The notes beneath the pieces were generated by a model that saw nothing but the letters and a program-made list of their open reading frames with translations, was not told the DNA's origin and did no database searches. This document shows positions 53,994 to 63,833 of a stretch of DNA of 64,000 bases, piece by piece. This DNA is from Cyclobacterium qasimii M12-11B. Lineage in GTDB: Bacteria > Bacteroidota > Bacteroidia > Cytophagales > Cyclobacteriaceae. The stretch's first letter is position 1, and each line of letters starts with the position of its first letter. Both the position numbers and the translations under genes were made by a program. The DNA lies in assembly GCF_000427295.1 (NCBI RefSeq), contig NZ_ATNM01000197.1:184908-248907 (forward strand), written 5' to 3'.

Positions 53994-54290
53994 TTGGTTG
54001 ATTTTTTTTCATTTATTGTCCAATGGTTAGTTCCTAACCTAATTACTGTCAGTAACTACATCAGAGTCATCCCGGTATTTAGCGGATATCGAGATGAACA
54101 AAAGAAATTAAGCTTTACAACCCATTATCTTGATGTTTATTCAGAATACGTAAAAGAGGGGAGAATTCAATCGGTCTATGAGTTGGATGTTGATTTGATC
54201 ATAACCTTGGATAACCTTGTGTCTGTTTCTTACTTTGAGATTGAAATGTATGAACGCTTTAATAAACCCAGCGCAGACCCAAAACCCTGA
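53994..54290 (+). CDS. Small hypothetical protein, uncertain
   Basis: A 98-residue frame from a non-ATG start with a hydrophobic N-terminal stretch and an acidic C-terminal half (YSEYVKEGRIQSVYELDVDLI). I recognise no family. Together with the frame at 53609 it may be a decayed two-gene unit; codon use is not clearly better than chance. Confidence 0.25.
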   Translation: MVDFFSFIVQWLVPNLITVSNYIRVIPVFSGYRDEQKKLSFTTHYLDVYSEYVKEGRIQSVYELDVDLIITLDNLVSVSYFEIEMYERFNKPSADPKP

Positions 54291-54436
54291 ACATCCTCAT
54301 AATCAATTGCACATAAATAATACTTCCAACATTAAACTTTTGATAAAAAGTTAGTTTAATCATATAGGTTATTCTGGTTTAGGTGAAGTACGACCACCAC
54401 CTGAATAATGGCCGTACTTCCTCATTTTCATAGCAC

Positions 54437-56821
54437 TTAAACAGCAAGTTCTGTTAAGGTTGAAGTATTAAGTGTTCTTTGAGTGCCACTAGCTTTATTG
54501 CTAGACGCAGACTCCCATTTTAAAGTTTTTTTGTACTTAAATATTTCATTTTTCTGCATGGGGTCCATGACCATCAGGTAAATCCACTCGTTGTCAAGAA
54601 GTGATTTCAGGTGATTGTTTCTCTCCAAAATATCTGCTATCCGATTGATAGGAGCTTGAATGGTCACAGTCAATCGCAAAGGCTGGTGATACATGCCATT
54701 ATCGGAACTGTACAAAGATTGAAGCGGAAGCCCCATTTTGAGGTCACCCCCATTCCCTTGCACTACACCAAATTTTCCTGTGATATTGTGGGTAATTTTA
54801 GAACCTCCTCCGTAAGTATTGTTGTCCACAGTAGAAAAATAGTAGTGATTATTGATCCACTGGGTCACAACCAGTGGCCCCTGCATGATGCCTTCCAAGG
54901 CTTTGCCGGTAGTATCCAATTCCCAATCATAAGAATGAAGAAAGCAGCGACTGTCAAGATTGGTGTTTTTGGTCAAGTCTCGTGGTCCCACAATAAAGCC
55001 TGCATTTTTGGCTAGCCCCCATTCTGGTCGTGTTTCACCCCAATTGTTTGCCTTTTCTTGCGCCTTTGAGACACTGTCCCCACTGGTACCAAGTCTGTTC
55101 TGGGTAGCGGATTGCTGTGCTTTTAACAGGTTCAACTTTAAATTTGCGATAAGTTTTGCATGCGATTCTGGTGCTTCCGAATCAAACAATACAATCTCAT
55201 CCGTAGTAGTATTGTGCTCGGCACCCAAAAAGAGTGTGGTTTCCGGAATTAGTACACCATGAATTTCTGCCAAAGCCTTTCTAACATGCAACAAATTGGC
55301 CATTTTAGCCAACATTCGGGCATTGTGTCTTCCCGGGCTTGCTGCACAGGCACCACAATCTAAACTTGAGCCAAAAGGATTGTTGGCAGAGTGACTTCCA
55401 TGCCCTACAAATAGAACCAAAGGGGCAAATTGTTTCCAGCCCATCAGGTCAAAAGCCGATTTTACCATCGAGACCTTTTCTTCCAAAGATACGCCAGGTA
55501 GATTCTTGTTCTCATGACTTATTTTCGTGATATCAGGTTGGCAAGTGGCTTCCATCTGAGAAATGTTCTTCTGTTTCTTTCTGTAAATTGACCCAGGGAT
55601 TATTGTTCTCGCCAATAGCGACAACCCATAAATGACACCTGATCCCTCGACATATCCAAAGGCTGCAGGCAGCATATTTTTCATCCGTTTGAGAAAATAA
55701 TCGCCAAATTTCATGCGTTCATTTTTATTTTCATTGGCCAAAAAGCGCTCTTTTTTGTCCACTTGTGCCGACTCCGAAACAGTATAGGCTGAAGACACAA
55801 TGGGCGGACAAGCTTTTCGGGTGATGCCATCCTTCGGACTTTGGTAATCCATGGCTATTCCGAAAAAGCCTGCATAACCAAAGGTTTCGTAATTTCCTTT
55901 AGACTCTACGTGTCGTCGGATTAATTCAGACCGGGTATCAATACAAAACACCATCTGAGCATCTGGGACGGCCGGTTTACCCTTGAATTGGGTAATATTA
56001 GCACCATTCTCCAAGCTTATGACCAATTGATTTTGCCAACTTTGCTCCCAGGCTTGAAGCCAAATGTATTGGAGCTTCAGTAAAAAACCATCTGTATTCG
56101 CTTCCTTATCTTCTGGAAGTAGGGTTACATTCAATTTTTGGGCAATCCATAATCGTACAGCTAAATAATCCATCAGATCTATCGGAAAGTCTTGCTGCCA
56201 ATCAGAATTGGATTCCGTGCGGTGCTTGATGTATCCGACCCAGCCAGGAAGTGCTGCCAAATGATGGCTAAATATTTTGACGTAGTCATTTTCAGGATAA
56301 CCACTTAATAATTGGACCAATGCTGCCTCACTTGTTTTAGGAATGTCATTCAATGAAGCAGGCCCTAACGCTGTATCGTAGATGACTAATAGTCTCCATG
56401 CGGTATAAAAACCTTCGCTTTTATAAGGCATTTCCCATTCGGCAAGCCCTTCATCCATAAAGGCAGACAACCATTTTACCATTAAACGATCCACATTGTG
56501 ATTGCCATTCACCTCTTCCGATCCTTGGTGCTCCTCTAATATTTTGAGGTAGTCATCCGGAGGTTTGGATAAACCATTAACTTTCAAAATATGATCCAGA
56601 ACCTTCAAATCAATATCTCCCTTTTCCCAAGCCTGGCGATAAAGTTTTGCTGCTGGAAAAGCATTGGCATTGAATTGTTTTTGGGCTGCACTTACGGCTT
56701 CCAGAAAAGGCGCTTTTTCATAGCCTGCCAAAGGATTGGAAGCAACGAAAGTATACAAGGGCCAGGTTTTGCCTATTACTTCTGCAGCTTTATCAATACT
56801 GCTTAATAGATACTGGTTCAT
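54437..56821 (-). CDS. dabA: DabA inorganic-carbon uptake subunit (DUF2309/UPF0753)
   Basis: A 794-residue protein of the DUF2309 family, now known as DabA, the beta-carbonic-anhydrase-like subunit of energy-coupled CO2/bicarbonate accumulation. The zinc site residues are visible: Cys and Asp in VFCIDTRSE, and His and Cys in FVGHGSHSANNPF ... LDCGACAASPGRHNARM. The N terminus WPLYTFVASNPLAGYE is also characteristic. Its ATG overlaps the DabB-type gene by 4 bases. In a heterotroph the system may supply bicarbonate for carboxylations at low CO2. Confidence 0.93.
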   Translation of the reverse strand: MNQYLLSSIDKAAEVIGKTWPLYTFVASNPLAGYEKAPFLEAVSAAQKQFNANAFPAAKLYRQAWEKGDIDLKVLDHILKVNGLSKPPDDYLKILEEHQGSEEVNGNHNVDRLMVKWLSAFMDEGLAEWEMPYKSEGFYTAWRLLVIYDTALGPASLNDIPKTSEAALVQLLSGYPENDYVKIFSHHLAALPGWVGYIKHRTESNSDWQQDFPIDLMDYLAVRLWIAQKLNVTLLPEDKEANTDGFLLKLQYIWLQAWEQSWQNQLVISLENGANITQFKGKPAVPDAQMVFCIDTRSELIRRHVESKGNYETFGYAGFFGIAMDYQSPKDGITRKACPPIVSSAYTVSESAQVDKKERFLANENKNERMKFGDYFLKRMKNMLPAAFGYVEGSGVIYGLSLLARTIIPGSIYRKKQKNISQMEATCQPDITKISHENKNLPGVSLEEKVSMVKSAFDLMGWKQFAPLVLFVGHGSHSANNPFGSSLDCGACAASPGRHNARMLAKMANLLHVRKALAEIHGVLIPETTLFLGAEHNTTTDEIVLFDSEAPESHAKLIANLKLNLLKAQQSATQNRLGTSGDSVSKAQEKANNWGETRPEWGLAKNAGFIVGPRDLTKNTNLDSRCFLHSYDWELDTTGKALEGIMQGPLVVTQWINNHYYFSTVDNNTYGGGSKITHNITGKFGVVQGNGGDLKMGLPLQSLYSSDNGMYHQPLRLTVTIQAPINRIADILERNNHLKSLLDNEWIYLMVMDPMQKNEIFKYKKTLKWESASSNKASGTQRTLNTSTLTELAV

Positions 56822-58359
56822 ATTGATTTTGATTTATACATTAGAACTGATTTTTTATTTGGTTGGGACAGGTTCATTAATTTGACATAAAGCCAAGGGA
56901 TTTTTTTATAAACCCCAAGTTTCATAATGAAAAACCCGATTAGAAAAATTACGCCAAATATGATTTGCACCGACGTGAAGGGCAAAGGCTGCGTAACCAT
57001 GGGCATATCGGCCATAAGTACAGTAACCCCATTGTACATCAAGGCGTAAATGCCAATTCCTGCTATGAAAATCAGCGGCGGTACTACTATTTTCTGCATT
57101 ACTGAAAGGCTTTGCTCCTTCACTATATTGTAGGTCGCCTGCCCTACTGTAATGGCCACAATGAGGGTTAGCAACAAGCCGCTATTTAGCAAGAATCCTT
57201 TCCCTGTCCAGCTTGCAAACAGATAAGCTCCCAGCCCTCCAAATAACAAAACAACTACCGCTTGCAATGGTCGGATTCTCAATGGCGTTGGCCGCTCCGG
57301 TTTTGTCTGTGCTATTTCTTCGCCAGAGGATAAGAATAAGTAAGCTTTATAAAACCCATGTAAAATTAAATGAACGACTGCCGCATTAAAGAATCCCAAA
57401 CCGCATTGCATAATCATGAAACCCATTTGGGCAATGGTAGAGCAACCCAACTTTTGCTTGACATTCACCTGAAGCAATTTTGTAAACTGTGCAATAATGG
57501 CCGTGAAACCACCGATAATAAACAGTATATACAAAGTATTGGAGGCAAATAGCAGGCTGGCGAAAAGCGCCAACAAAATACCGGCTCCATTGACAAAGCC
57601 TGCATGCATAAGCGCAGAAGCAGGGGTTGGTGCAGTCATGGCTGAAAGTAACCAGCGATGAAAAGGATACATGGCTGATTGTACAATGGCCGCTCCAATG
57701 ACACAAAGTGCCGATAGCTGCAATAAGTAAAATGGCATGTCAGCAACAACTTCAGCTATCCCACTTATTGTAAATTGGCCACTATATAAGGCCAATGGGA
57801 TTAAACCTACGGCCAGGAAGCTGGTTCCTGCTAAAAAGTACTTTTGCGTAAATTTAGCTGCTTCCCGAGCTTCCCCCCAGCTTTTGTCTATCCCAATCAA
57901 TTGAGACATTAGAACCCCCATTATCAACCAGCTAAAAATCAAAAGCAAGATATGCTGGGCCATGACCAATAGCATCACAGACAAGGAAAAGCTTAAACAG
58001 AGCCACATAAACCTGGTATGAAATTTAAATCCTCTCAGATAAGTGCCCGCATAACTGCTGACGATGGCACTAAAAAAACTGACGGTAGTCCAGATCAAAA
58101 TGGTAAAGCCATTGATTCTGACAACATTCCCCCATGTCCAATCAGGCATATTATTGAAATTAAAGAAGATAAATAAGGCGTTTCCTATAAACAGAAGCCA
58201 TAACAATAAAGTCACAATGCGAACAGCGAATGGCTTCTTTGTGCCAGTGTCCGTACACATAACTTTTTGGGCGCTGCTTAAATCTAAATTCGTTTCAGTT
58301 GTCATTTCTAAGTTTTTATCGATTTCGGTTTCATTGGTCTTTCCACTGTTGGATAGCAT
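56818..58359 (-). CDS. dabB: DabB proton-translocating membrane subunit (NuoL/MrpA-like)
   Basis: A 513-residue membrane protein with about 14 hydrophobic segments of the proton-conducting transporter family. Conserved pieces are SSYAGTYLRG, the PFHRWLLSAMTAPTPASALMHAGFVNGAG motif of NuoL-type subunits with the key His residues, and CSTIAQMGFMIMQCGLGFFNAAVVHLILHGFYKA. It supplies the ion flux that drives DabA and is the upstream member of the pair. Three genes on the same strand precede or follow it, and a LysR gene diverges. Confidence 0.9.
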   Translation of the reverse strand: MLSNSGKTNETEIDKNLEMTTETNLDLSSAQKVMCTDTGTKKPFAVRIVTLLLWLLFIGNALFIFFNFNNMPDWTWGNVVRINGFTILIWTTVSFFSAIVSSYAGTYLRGFKFHTRFMWLCLSFSLSVMLLVMAQHILLLIFSWLIMGVLMSQLIGIDKSWGEAREAAKFTQKYFLAGTSFLAVGLIPLALYSGQFTISGIAEVVADMPFYLLQLSALCVIGAAIVQSAMYPFHRWLLSAMTAPTPASALMHAGFVNGAGILLALFASLLFASNTLYILFIIGGFTAIIAQFTKLLQVNVKQKLGCSTIAQMGFMIMQCGLGFFNAAVVHLILHGFYKAYLFLSSGEEIAQTKPERPTPLRIRPLQAVVVLLFGGLGAYLFASWTGKGFLLNSGLLLTLIVAITVGQATYNIVKEQSLSVMQKIVVPPLIFIAGIGIYALMYNGVTVLMADMPMVTQPLPFTSVQIIFGVIFLIGFFIMKLGVYKKIPWLYVKLMNLSQPNKKSVLMYKSKSI

Positions 58360-58380
58360 TACATCAATTGCTTTTCAAGC

Positions 58381-58626
58381 TTATGTTTGGTCTTTGTTTG
58401 ACGTACTTTCGACACTTCCTCCTAGTGCTTTATAGACATAGGCCATTCCTAAAATGAAACTGCCTGATATAATATGGTCTAGGAACAAGTGATGATTGTA
58501 AAAGGCCATTGCGACAATTAATACCAGAATAAGTAATCCTAAAATTGAAAGTGCTGGATTTTCCATGTGATGCATTTTTAGCTTTTGAATGAAGTTGTTA
58601 AGCAACAGAAATTTCCAGAACTCCAT
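58381..58626 (-). CDS. Small membrane protein of the Dab locus
   Basis: A product of up to 81 residues; I think a start at 58575 (MHHMENPA, 64 residues) is more likely because it avoids a 29-base overlap with the upstream gene. It has two hydrophobic segments (LSILGLLILVLIVAMAF and IISGSFILGMAYVYKAL) separated by a HHLFLDH stretch. No family is recognised. Its position directly upstream of DabB, in the same direction, suggests a Dab-accessory role. Confidence 0.6.
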   Translation of the reverse strand: MEFWKFLLLNNFIQKLKMHHMENPALSILGLLILVLIVAMAFYNHHLFLDHIISGSFILGMAYVYKALGGSVESTSNKDQT

Positions 58627-58903
58627 TTATGCTTAGTTTTTGACCAAGGCCTCTCGTAATGTTTATAAATTCATGAGCCTTCTTTTTTTCCAGTTCTAAT
58701 TCTTGAATTCTACCATCTAATTGATCTGTCTTGGACCCGTGATTGCCTTCCCAAATTTGAAGTCTTTGGATTTTGTGAAAGTTGATCTTCTCATCAATCA
58801 AACCCATCAGTACATGTGCGGCTTCCGAAGGTGTAAATTCACCTTTTACCAATTGAATTTTTTGTGTCGTTTTTCCTCCTTGTGCTGTTTCTTTGGTTTC
58901 CAT
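58598..58903 (-). CDS. Small soluble protein of the Dab locus
   Basis: A 101-residue protein without signal. Residues 15-50 resemble a short regulatory alpha/beta unit (IQLVKGEFTPSEAAHVLMGLIDEKINFHK), residues 50-85 form a charged coiled-coil-like helix (IQELELEKKKAHEFI), and the end is VLEISV. It is the first gene of the operon, adjacent to the divergent LysR promoter. I do not recognise a named family. A sensor or assembly role in the Dab system is only inferred from position. Confidence 0.65.
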   Translation of the reverse strand: METKETAQGGKTTQKIQLVKGEFTPSEAAHVLMGLIDEKINFHKIQRLQIWEGNHGSKTDQLDGRIQELELEKKKAHEFINITRGLGQKLSINGVLEISVA

Positions 58904-58986
58904 TTTGCTTGATTTTTAATGGCTTCAATAATTTTATTTTCTTTTGACAGCACAAAGATTAGCCATTACAATCATTAATTTTTATT

Positions 58987-58994
58987 TATATTTG
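58987..58994 (+). promoter_or_regulatory. Probable -7 promoter box of the LysR gene
   Basis: TATATTTG matches the Bacteroidota -7 consensus TAnnTTTG and lies 24 bases upstream of the LysR ATG. The surrounding 115-base intergenic region is shared with the divergent Dab operon and would hold the regulator's site. No convincing -33 box was found at the usual spacing. Confidence 0.45.
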
Positions 58995-59018
58995 TTATGT
59001 TATATATAAATAATATTT

Positions 59019-59942
59019 ATGAATTACACTTTACACCAACTTCATATTTTCCTTAAAATAACTGAATTACAGAGCATTACAAAGGCTTCGGAAGCCTTGC
59101 ATTTGACCCAACCAGCAGTGTCAATTCAGCTTAAAAATTTTCAGGATCAATTTCCAATCCCACTCACGGAGGTAGTAGGAAGACAACTTTATGTCACAGA
59201 TTTTGGAATGGAGATCGCAAATGCTGCAGAGAAAATCCTCAATGAGGTTTATGCCATAAATTATAAAACACATGCCTACAAAGGGCAACTTTCCGGTCGC
59301 CTAAAAATCTCTATTGTTTCCACTGGGAAATATGTCATGCCCTATTTTTTATCAGGTTTTATACAACAAAATGAGGGTGTCGATTTGACAATGGACGTGA
59401 CGAATAAATCGAGTGTATTGGAAAGTCTGGAATTGAACGAGGTCGATTTCGCCTTGGTTTCTGTACTTCCCAGGAAATTAAAGGTCAATAAAATTGCCCT
59501 GATGGAGAACAAACTCTTCTATGTATCAAGTAGTAAATTGGAAATAAAGAAAAGCTTAACTAAGAAAAAACTATTTGAAGAAACGCCTTTAATCTTTAGA
59601 GAACAAGGCTCGGCAACACGTAACGCCATGGAGTCTTTCATAGCGAGAAACAACTATTCCGCTCGTAAAAAAATGGAATTGACTTCCAATGAAGCAGTCA
59701 AACAAGCGGTCATTTCAGGATTGGGATGCTCAATAATGCCACTTATAGGCATCAGAAATGAATTAAGCAATAAGGACTTACAAATTATCCCTGTCAAGGG
59801 TCTACCATTGAGTACGGAGTGGAATTTAATTTGGCTAAAATCTAAGAAATTATCACCTGCAGCTTTGGCCTATATTGAATTTTTGAACAAAGAAAAAGCG
59901 CAAATAATTGATGCGAAATTTTCCTGGATAAATGCCTTTTAA
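59019..59942 (+). CDS. LysR-family transcriptional regulator of the Dab operon
   Basis: A 307-residue LysR regulator. The N-terminal winged helix is MNYTLHQLHIFLKITELQSITKASEALHLTQPAVSIQLKNFQ, and the effector domain (about 90-295) includes GRLKISIVSTGKYVMPYFLSGF and TSNEAVKQAVISGLGCSIMPL. The PAVSIQLK and KYVMPYFL features resemble CbbR/CysB-like regulators of carbon fixation and CO2-uptake genes. It diverges from the Dab operon and almost certainly controls it. The effector is unknown. Confidence 0.9.
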   Translation: MNYTLHQLHIFLKITELQSITKASEALHLTQPAVSIQLKNFQDQFPIPLTEVVGRQLYVTDFGMEIANAAEKILNEVYAINYKTHAYKGQLSGRLKISIVSTGKYVMPYFLSGFIQQNEGVDLTMDVTNKSSVLESLELNEVDFALVSVLPRKLKVNKIALMENKLFYVSSSKLEIKKSLTKKKLFEETPLIFREQGSATRNAMESFIARNNYSARKKMELTSNEAVKQAVISGLGCSIMPLIGIRNELSNKDLQIIPVKGLPLSTEWNLIWLKSKKLSPAALAYIEFLNKEKAQIIDAKFSWINAF

Positions 59943-60060
59943 GTCGGCAAGGTTTATAGGATCCATACCTGAAAACCCATATTGGAGGTAACCAATTTAA
60001 TGTTTATTGGCTTTTATCCATAGCAATTGCCATCTTTTAATTCCTATCCCAATGGATCAA

Positions 60061-60094
60061 AAAAAGACCGGACTTCAGAAATCCGGTCTTTTTT
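60061..60094. terminator. Bidirectional terminator between LysR and GH32 genes
   Basis: The hairpin AAAAAGACCGGA / TCCGGTCTTTTT has a 10-nt loop. It lies about 120 bases after the LysR stop and 17 bases beyond the GH32 stop, and has T-runs in both directions. Confidence 0.85.
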
Positions 60095-60110
60095 GATTTC
60101 TTGTACCCGA

Positions 60111-61760
60111 TTACCAGATAGAATTTAATTCATGGATTTCCAGGTGTTTTATTAGTGTTTCATTTTTGCCTGAAAATGTGATTCCCGGTATTTGTTGATT
60201 GGAATCATGGGGAATGACCATCACTTGCTGACCGCCATTTATAAACACCTCTATAGCGTTGATATCAACAATAAACTCTAAATCGAGTGTGTAGTCGATA
60301 AGCGGTACAAAAACATCATTAAGCAAATTATCATTGAGGTTATAGTTAAATTCATAACCATTTATCAGGATTGTAAATTTCCTGTTCGTAACAGGTTCTA
60401 TGCTTGTTTTTATATGGAGCAAAGGCGTGCTCACAGCATCGATTTCCTTATTGACATCCTTGTCGCCAAATATCAAATCGTTGTATGACTTCGAGCTTTT
60501 GTACAAATTAGCGATCTCCTTTACAGGGTTTAAGTGCAAACGCGGACCTTGTTTTGTGGATTTCAACGACAATTCAGTTGGGAAGGCCATCATCTTGTTA
60601 AATGGCATTCCTGGAGAATCAACAGTGCCCCAACCTATTTGAATTCGCCTTCCGTCAGGGTTATTATTATAGGTTTGGGCTGCATACATTTTCCCCTTTA
60701 GGTAATTCAATTTATCGGTTTCAGGGATGAATTCTTTGCCGTCAAACGATCCAAGTTTATAATTCCCTGAAGCACCAGACAACACCCATTTTTTGTTTTC
60801 TTCATCTCCATCGATTGGTAATTCGAATAGTTCCGGGCACTCCCAAAATCCTTTTACATGGCTCTCAAAATTCCATTTTTTCAAATCATTGGAGGTATAG
60901 ATCGATTGTCCAAGGCCTTCATGCAAAACCATCACCCAGTTATTGTTCGGCTCATACCAAAATACCTTTGGATCACGCTCGTCGTTTGTTCCAAACCGCT
61001 TGATTGCAGGAAGTATTGGATTGTTTTCGTATTTCTGGAGCGTTTTTCCCCCGTCATTGCTATAAGCCAGGTTCTGCGCCTGGGCCACTTTGTCCAAGTT
61101 TGTTGAATAGGCATACACAATAACATCTTCATTACCGGTCTTGAAACCCGAAGTATTGTTTTTGTCCACCACTGCTGAACCAGAAAACATGGTTCCCATC
61201 TCATCTGGGTGCAACACAATAGGCATTTCTTCCCAATGCACCAAATCCTTACTTACTGCATGGCCCCAATGCATATTTCCCCATGCCCAGTCATACGGGT
61301 TATGTTGGTAGTACAAATGGTACACCCCATCGTAGTACACCAAGCCATTTGGATCGTTGATCCATCCCCGCTTACTGGAAAAATGGATTTGTGGCCGTAG
61401 CTTTTCACTATAAATGGGGACATCTGTTTTTATCTCATCACTTTGATGGATTAGCTTGAAACCGTCACTTAGCCCAGTGTTTTTTTTGCCACTAATGTTC
61501 ACTTGTTGACCATGGAACTTACTTACGTCCATAAATACCCAATAGTCTGTGCTGTCTTCATGAGAAGCAAGCCTCAAATCAAAATAAGTTTTGAAATCGC
61601 CCGCACAAAAGTCCAGGTTGTACTTTTGTCCATCGCTGTTAATCGGGAATAATATTAATTTCTTTTGCACCAAGAACTTTTTCTCTTGGAGAGATTCCTG
61701 GGCTATGGTATCAGCGAAAATAAAAAATAGACAGCAAGCTGTCGCTATAATCTTTCTCAT
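60111..61760 (-). CDS. Glycoside hydrolase family 32 fructan hydrolase, exported
   Basis: A 549-residue enzyme with a signal peptide (ending TIAQE). After a roughly 100-residue N-terminal beta domain comes the five-bladed GH32 catalytic propeller with the nucleophile Asp136 in RGWINDPNG, the stabilising Asp263 in ERDPKVFW and the acid/base Glu307 in WECPELFEL. A C-terminal beta-sandwich (about 430-549) follows. It cleaves beta-fructoside bonds in levan, inulin or sucrose; exact specificity is not predictable. There is no fructan SusCD or fructokinase nearby. Confidence 0.92.
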   Translation of the reverse strand: MRKIIATACCLFFIFADTIAQESLQEKKFLVQKKLILFPINSDGQKYNLDFCAGDFKTYFDLRLASHEDSTDYWVFMDVSKFHGQQVNISGKKNTGLSDGFKLIHQSDEIKTDVPIYSEKLRPQIHFSSKRGWINDPNGLVYYDGVYHLYYQHNPYDWAWGNMHWGHAVSKDLVHWEEMPIVLHPDEMGTMFSGSAVVDKNNTSGFKTGNEDVIVYAYSTNLDKVAQAQNLAYSNDGGKTLQKYENNPILPAIKRFGTNDERDPKVFWYEPNNNWVMVLHEGLGQSIYTSNDLKKWNFESHVKGFWECPELFELPIDGDEENKKWVLSGASGNYKLGSFDGKEFIPETDKLNYLKGKMYAAQTYNNNPDGRRIQIGWGTVDSPGMPFNKMMAFPTELSLKSTKQGPRLHLNPVKEIANLYKSSKSYNDLIFGDKDVNKEIDAVSTPLLHIKTSIEPVTNRKFTILINGYEFNYNLNDNLLNDVFVPLIDYTLDLEFIVDINAIEVFINGGQQVMVIPHDSNQQIPGITFSGKNETLIKHLEIHELNSIW

Positions 61761-61988
61761 GTATTTTTGTATTTTGGGTAAATGAAAATATTTTAACCTC
61801 TAGTGCATACCATGAATCATGGTAAAGAGGCCATGCTTTTGAATTGTGACAATTCTGTTAGGGAAAATAAAGTTAGACAAATCTTCAATAGAAAATCAGT
61901 AGCCCTCTAAATAAATCTGGGAAGAACAAATCCAACTTTCGTAGATTTATTCCTCCCAGATTACTAACTCTCAAATGGTGGTATAATT
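61761..61988. other. Spacer with an imperfect long hairpin
   Basis: AATCTGGGA (61914) and TCCCAGATT (61962) are perfect 9-base arms, with an inner AAATC / GATTT pair, between the GH32 and phosphoesterase genes. It is probably the transcription stop of the upstream phosphoesterase gene, although it has no long T-run. Confidence 0.45.
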
Positions 61989-63572
61989 TTACTCTGTTTT
62001 AAAAGTCTTGACCTCAGACCAATCACTCCAATTCAGGTTTTGATCCCGGTAGCGAACCCTCCAATAATAGGTAGTATTGGGATTAAGTCGTTCCGTTTTT
62101 TCATCGGTTAAGTCATCGTCCTTTTGTCGGTTTTCTTTATAATACCAGTTTTCAAACTGTTGCCAGCTCTCAAATGCTAGATTTTCAAAACCATCTGATT
62201 TTGACACCTGCCAATGAGAGGCTGCATGGAAGGTACCTGAATAATCACTTTTAAATTCTCCCGCTTTCAAAATGGCACCGGTTATAGGAACCCCAGATTC
62301 TTCAGGTGAAAGGGCTTCAGGCGTATTTGGTTTGCGTTCTTTTCTCCATACCGTAATACTGTCTCTCAGCTCATTTTCCCTATGTTCGATGGTATTTCCA
62401 CGGCTGATTCGCTTCATGGTGAATTTTGGATCATTTCTATCCCCATCAATTGACACCATAACAAATCCATACTCATCTTGGGTAACGGTAAACTCATCGT
62501 AATCCCTACCTTCAAATTCGCCCCAATTGTCTATTGCTCCACCTGCCGAAGCAACATTGATCCAAAGGTGTTTATGATCTCTGGATTGCCCTCTGGAATA
62601 GCCGTGCGTATGTCCAAAAAAGTGAATACTAGGCTTTCCTGTTTTGGTTGAAAACTGTTCCAATTCTTTAACTATTTTCCCTGTAAAATCTTCTTCACCA
62701 GGAATCCAAAGTTCTGATTTAAAAGGATGATGCAGTTGGGCAAAAACGAAATCGATATTATCATCCTTCTCTGTCTCTGCAAGTAATTCTTTTAACCAAT
62801 CAAGTTGTTCTGACAAATTTCTGTAACCATCATTTGAATCCAAACCAATTACACGTGTGTTGCCATAATCTTTGTACCACCAATGTTCTGCATAGGCTGG
62901 AGTGCCATTCTCTGGCAAACTGAAATACTTAAAGTAATACACTGAATTGCGTTCATGATTCCCAGGTACAGGATATACCGGCACTTCAGAAAACAATTTC
63001 TCTGCTGGGTTAAAAAAGTGATCTTGCCATTGGGAAAATACAGATCCCCTTTGAACCAAATCTCCTGGTATAAGCACCATTGCCAGGTTGTCAGGCAAAG
63101 ATCCACCAAACTCTTTTTCTAGATAGCCGATAACCCCTTCATTCAACACCTCACTAAATTTATCAGGTTGGTTGTGATCATATTGCATATCACTCATTGC
63201 AACTATCTTAAAATCTTCCCCATCATCAGAAAAAGGTGGTGTTTTAAATTGAAAAATATCTGATAATGCATTTCCGGTTCGTACCCGATAATAATATTCA
63301 GTAAAGCGCTCTAAACCGGTGATTTTAACGGTATGAACTTGTACCTCATCAAAATTGATTGCTTCAGAAGTACCTTTAGCTTTTTTGTTTAGTTTGGGAC
63401 TTGTTCCCCATTCTACAATGCTTTCTTCTCCTTCTGATGTTTGCCACATTACAATGGCAGAATTTGGTTCTACATCTTGTAGGTAGGGTTTAATCTCTAT
63501 TACTTGTGCCACTGATTGAAAGCAAACACATGCAAACAATGAGACTAAAATTGACTTGAACTCCATTTTCAA
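61989..63572 (-). CDS. Secreted purple-acid-phosphatase-like metallophosphoesterase
   Basis: A 527-residue protein with a signal peptide (ending SVAQV). Residues about 25-110 are a fibronectin-like purple acid phosphatase N-terminal domain, residues 120-370 a metallophosphoesterase domain and residues about 420-527 a second FnIII-like domain. The five metal-binding blocks are SDMQYDHN, IPGDLVQRG, PGNHERN, AQLHHPF and FFGHTHGYSRG. It hydrolyses phosphate esters in the periplasm or outside the cell. Its start is the first ATG; a second ATG two codons on is possible. Confidence 0.9.
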   Translation of the reverse strand: MKMEFKSILVSLFACVCFQSVAQVIEIKPYLQDVEPNSAIVMWQTSEGEESIVEWGTSPKLNKKAKGTSEAINFDEVQVHTVKITGLERFTEYYYRVRTGNALSDIFQFKTPPFSDDGEDFKIVAMSDMQYDHNQPDKFSEVLNEGVIGYLEKEFGGSLPDNLAMVLIPGDLVQRGSVFSQWQDHFFNPAEKLFSEVPVYPVPGNHERNSVYYFKYFSLPENGTPAYAEHWWYKDYGNTRVIGLDSNDGYRNLSEQLDWLKELLAETEKDDNIDFVFAQLHHPFKSELWIPGEEDFTGKIVKELEQFSTKTGKPSIHFFGHTHGYSRGQSRDHKHLWINVASAGGAIDNWGEFEGRDYDEFTVTQDEYGFVMVSIDGDRNDPKFTMKRISRGNTIEHRENELRDSITVWRKERKPNTPEALSPEESGVPITGAILKAGEFKSDYSGTFHAASHWQVSKSDGFENLAFESWQQFENWYYKENRQKDDDLTDEKTERLNPNTTYYWRVRYRDQNLNWSDWSEVKTFKTE

Positions 63573-63793
63573 TTTTTTATTAAAGTACTTGTTTTATTAA
63601 TGAACAGCGCCCTGAAAAAATTTCAAAAATGAAACCATAACGCCCCCTCTAAGGTAATATTTTCCGAAGAAAAATAAATAACTTAATCTTGAAATATAAG
63701 GCTAATTTTATCAAAATCGGCTTATCCATTCGCTTCTGATAAATCAATTGGCAAATATTAGGCAAGAATAAAGCAAATCGACAGAATAATCCA

Positions 63794-63828
63794 TAAAAAA
63801 TGCCAGACCGGGGTTACCCCAGCCTGGC
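63794..63828 (-). terminator. Hairpin with T-run after the GIY-YIG fragment
   Basis: GCCAGACCGGGG / CCCCAGCCTGGC with a 3-nt loop and two small bulges, followed on the reverse strand by a T6 run. It lies downstream of the GIY-YIG stop. Confidence 0.7.
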
Positions 63829-63833
63829 TTCTC

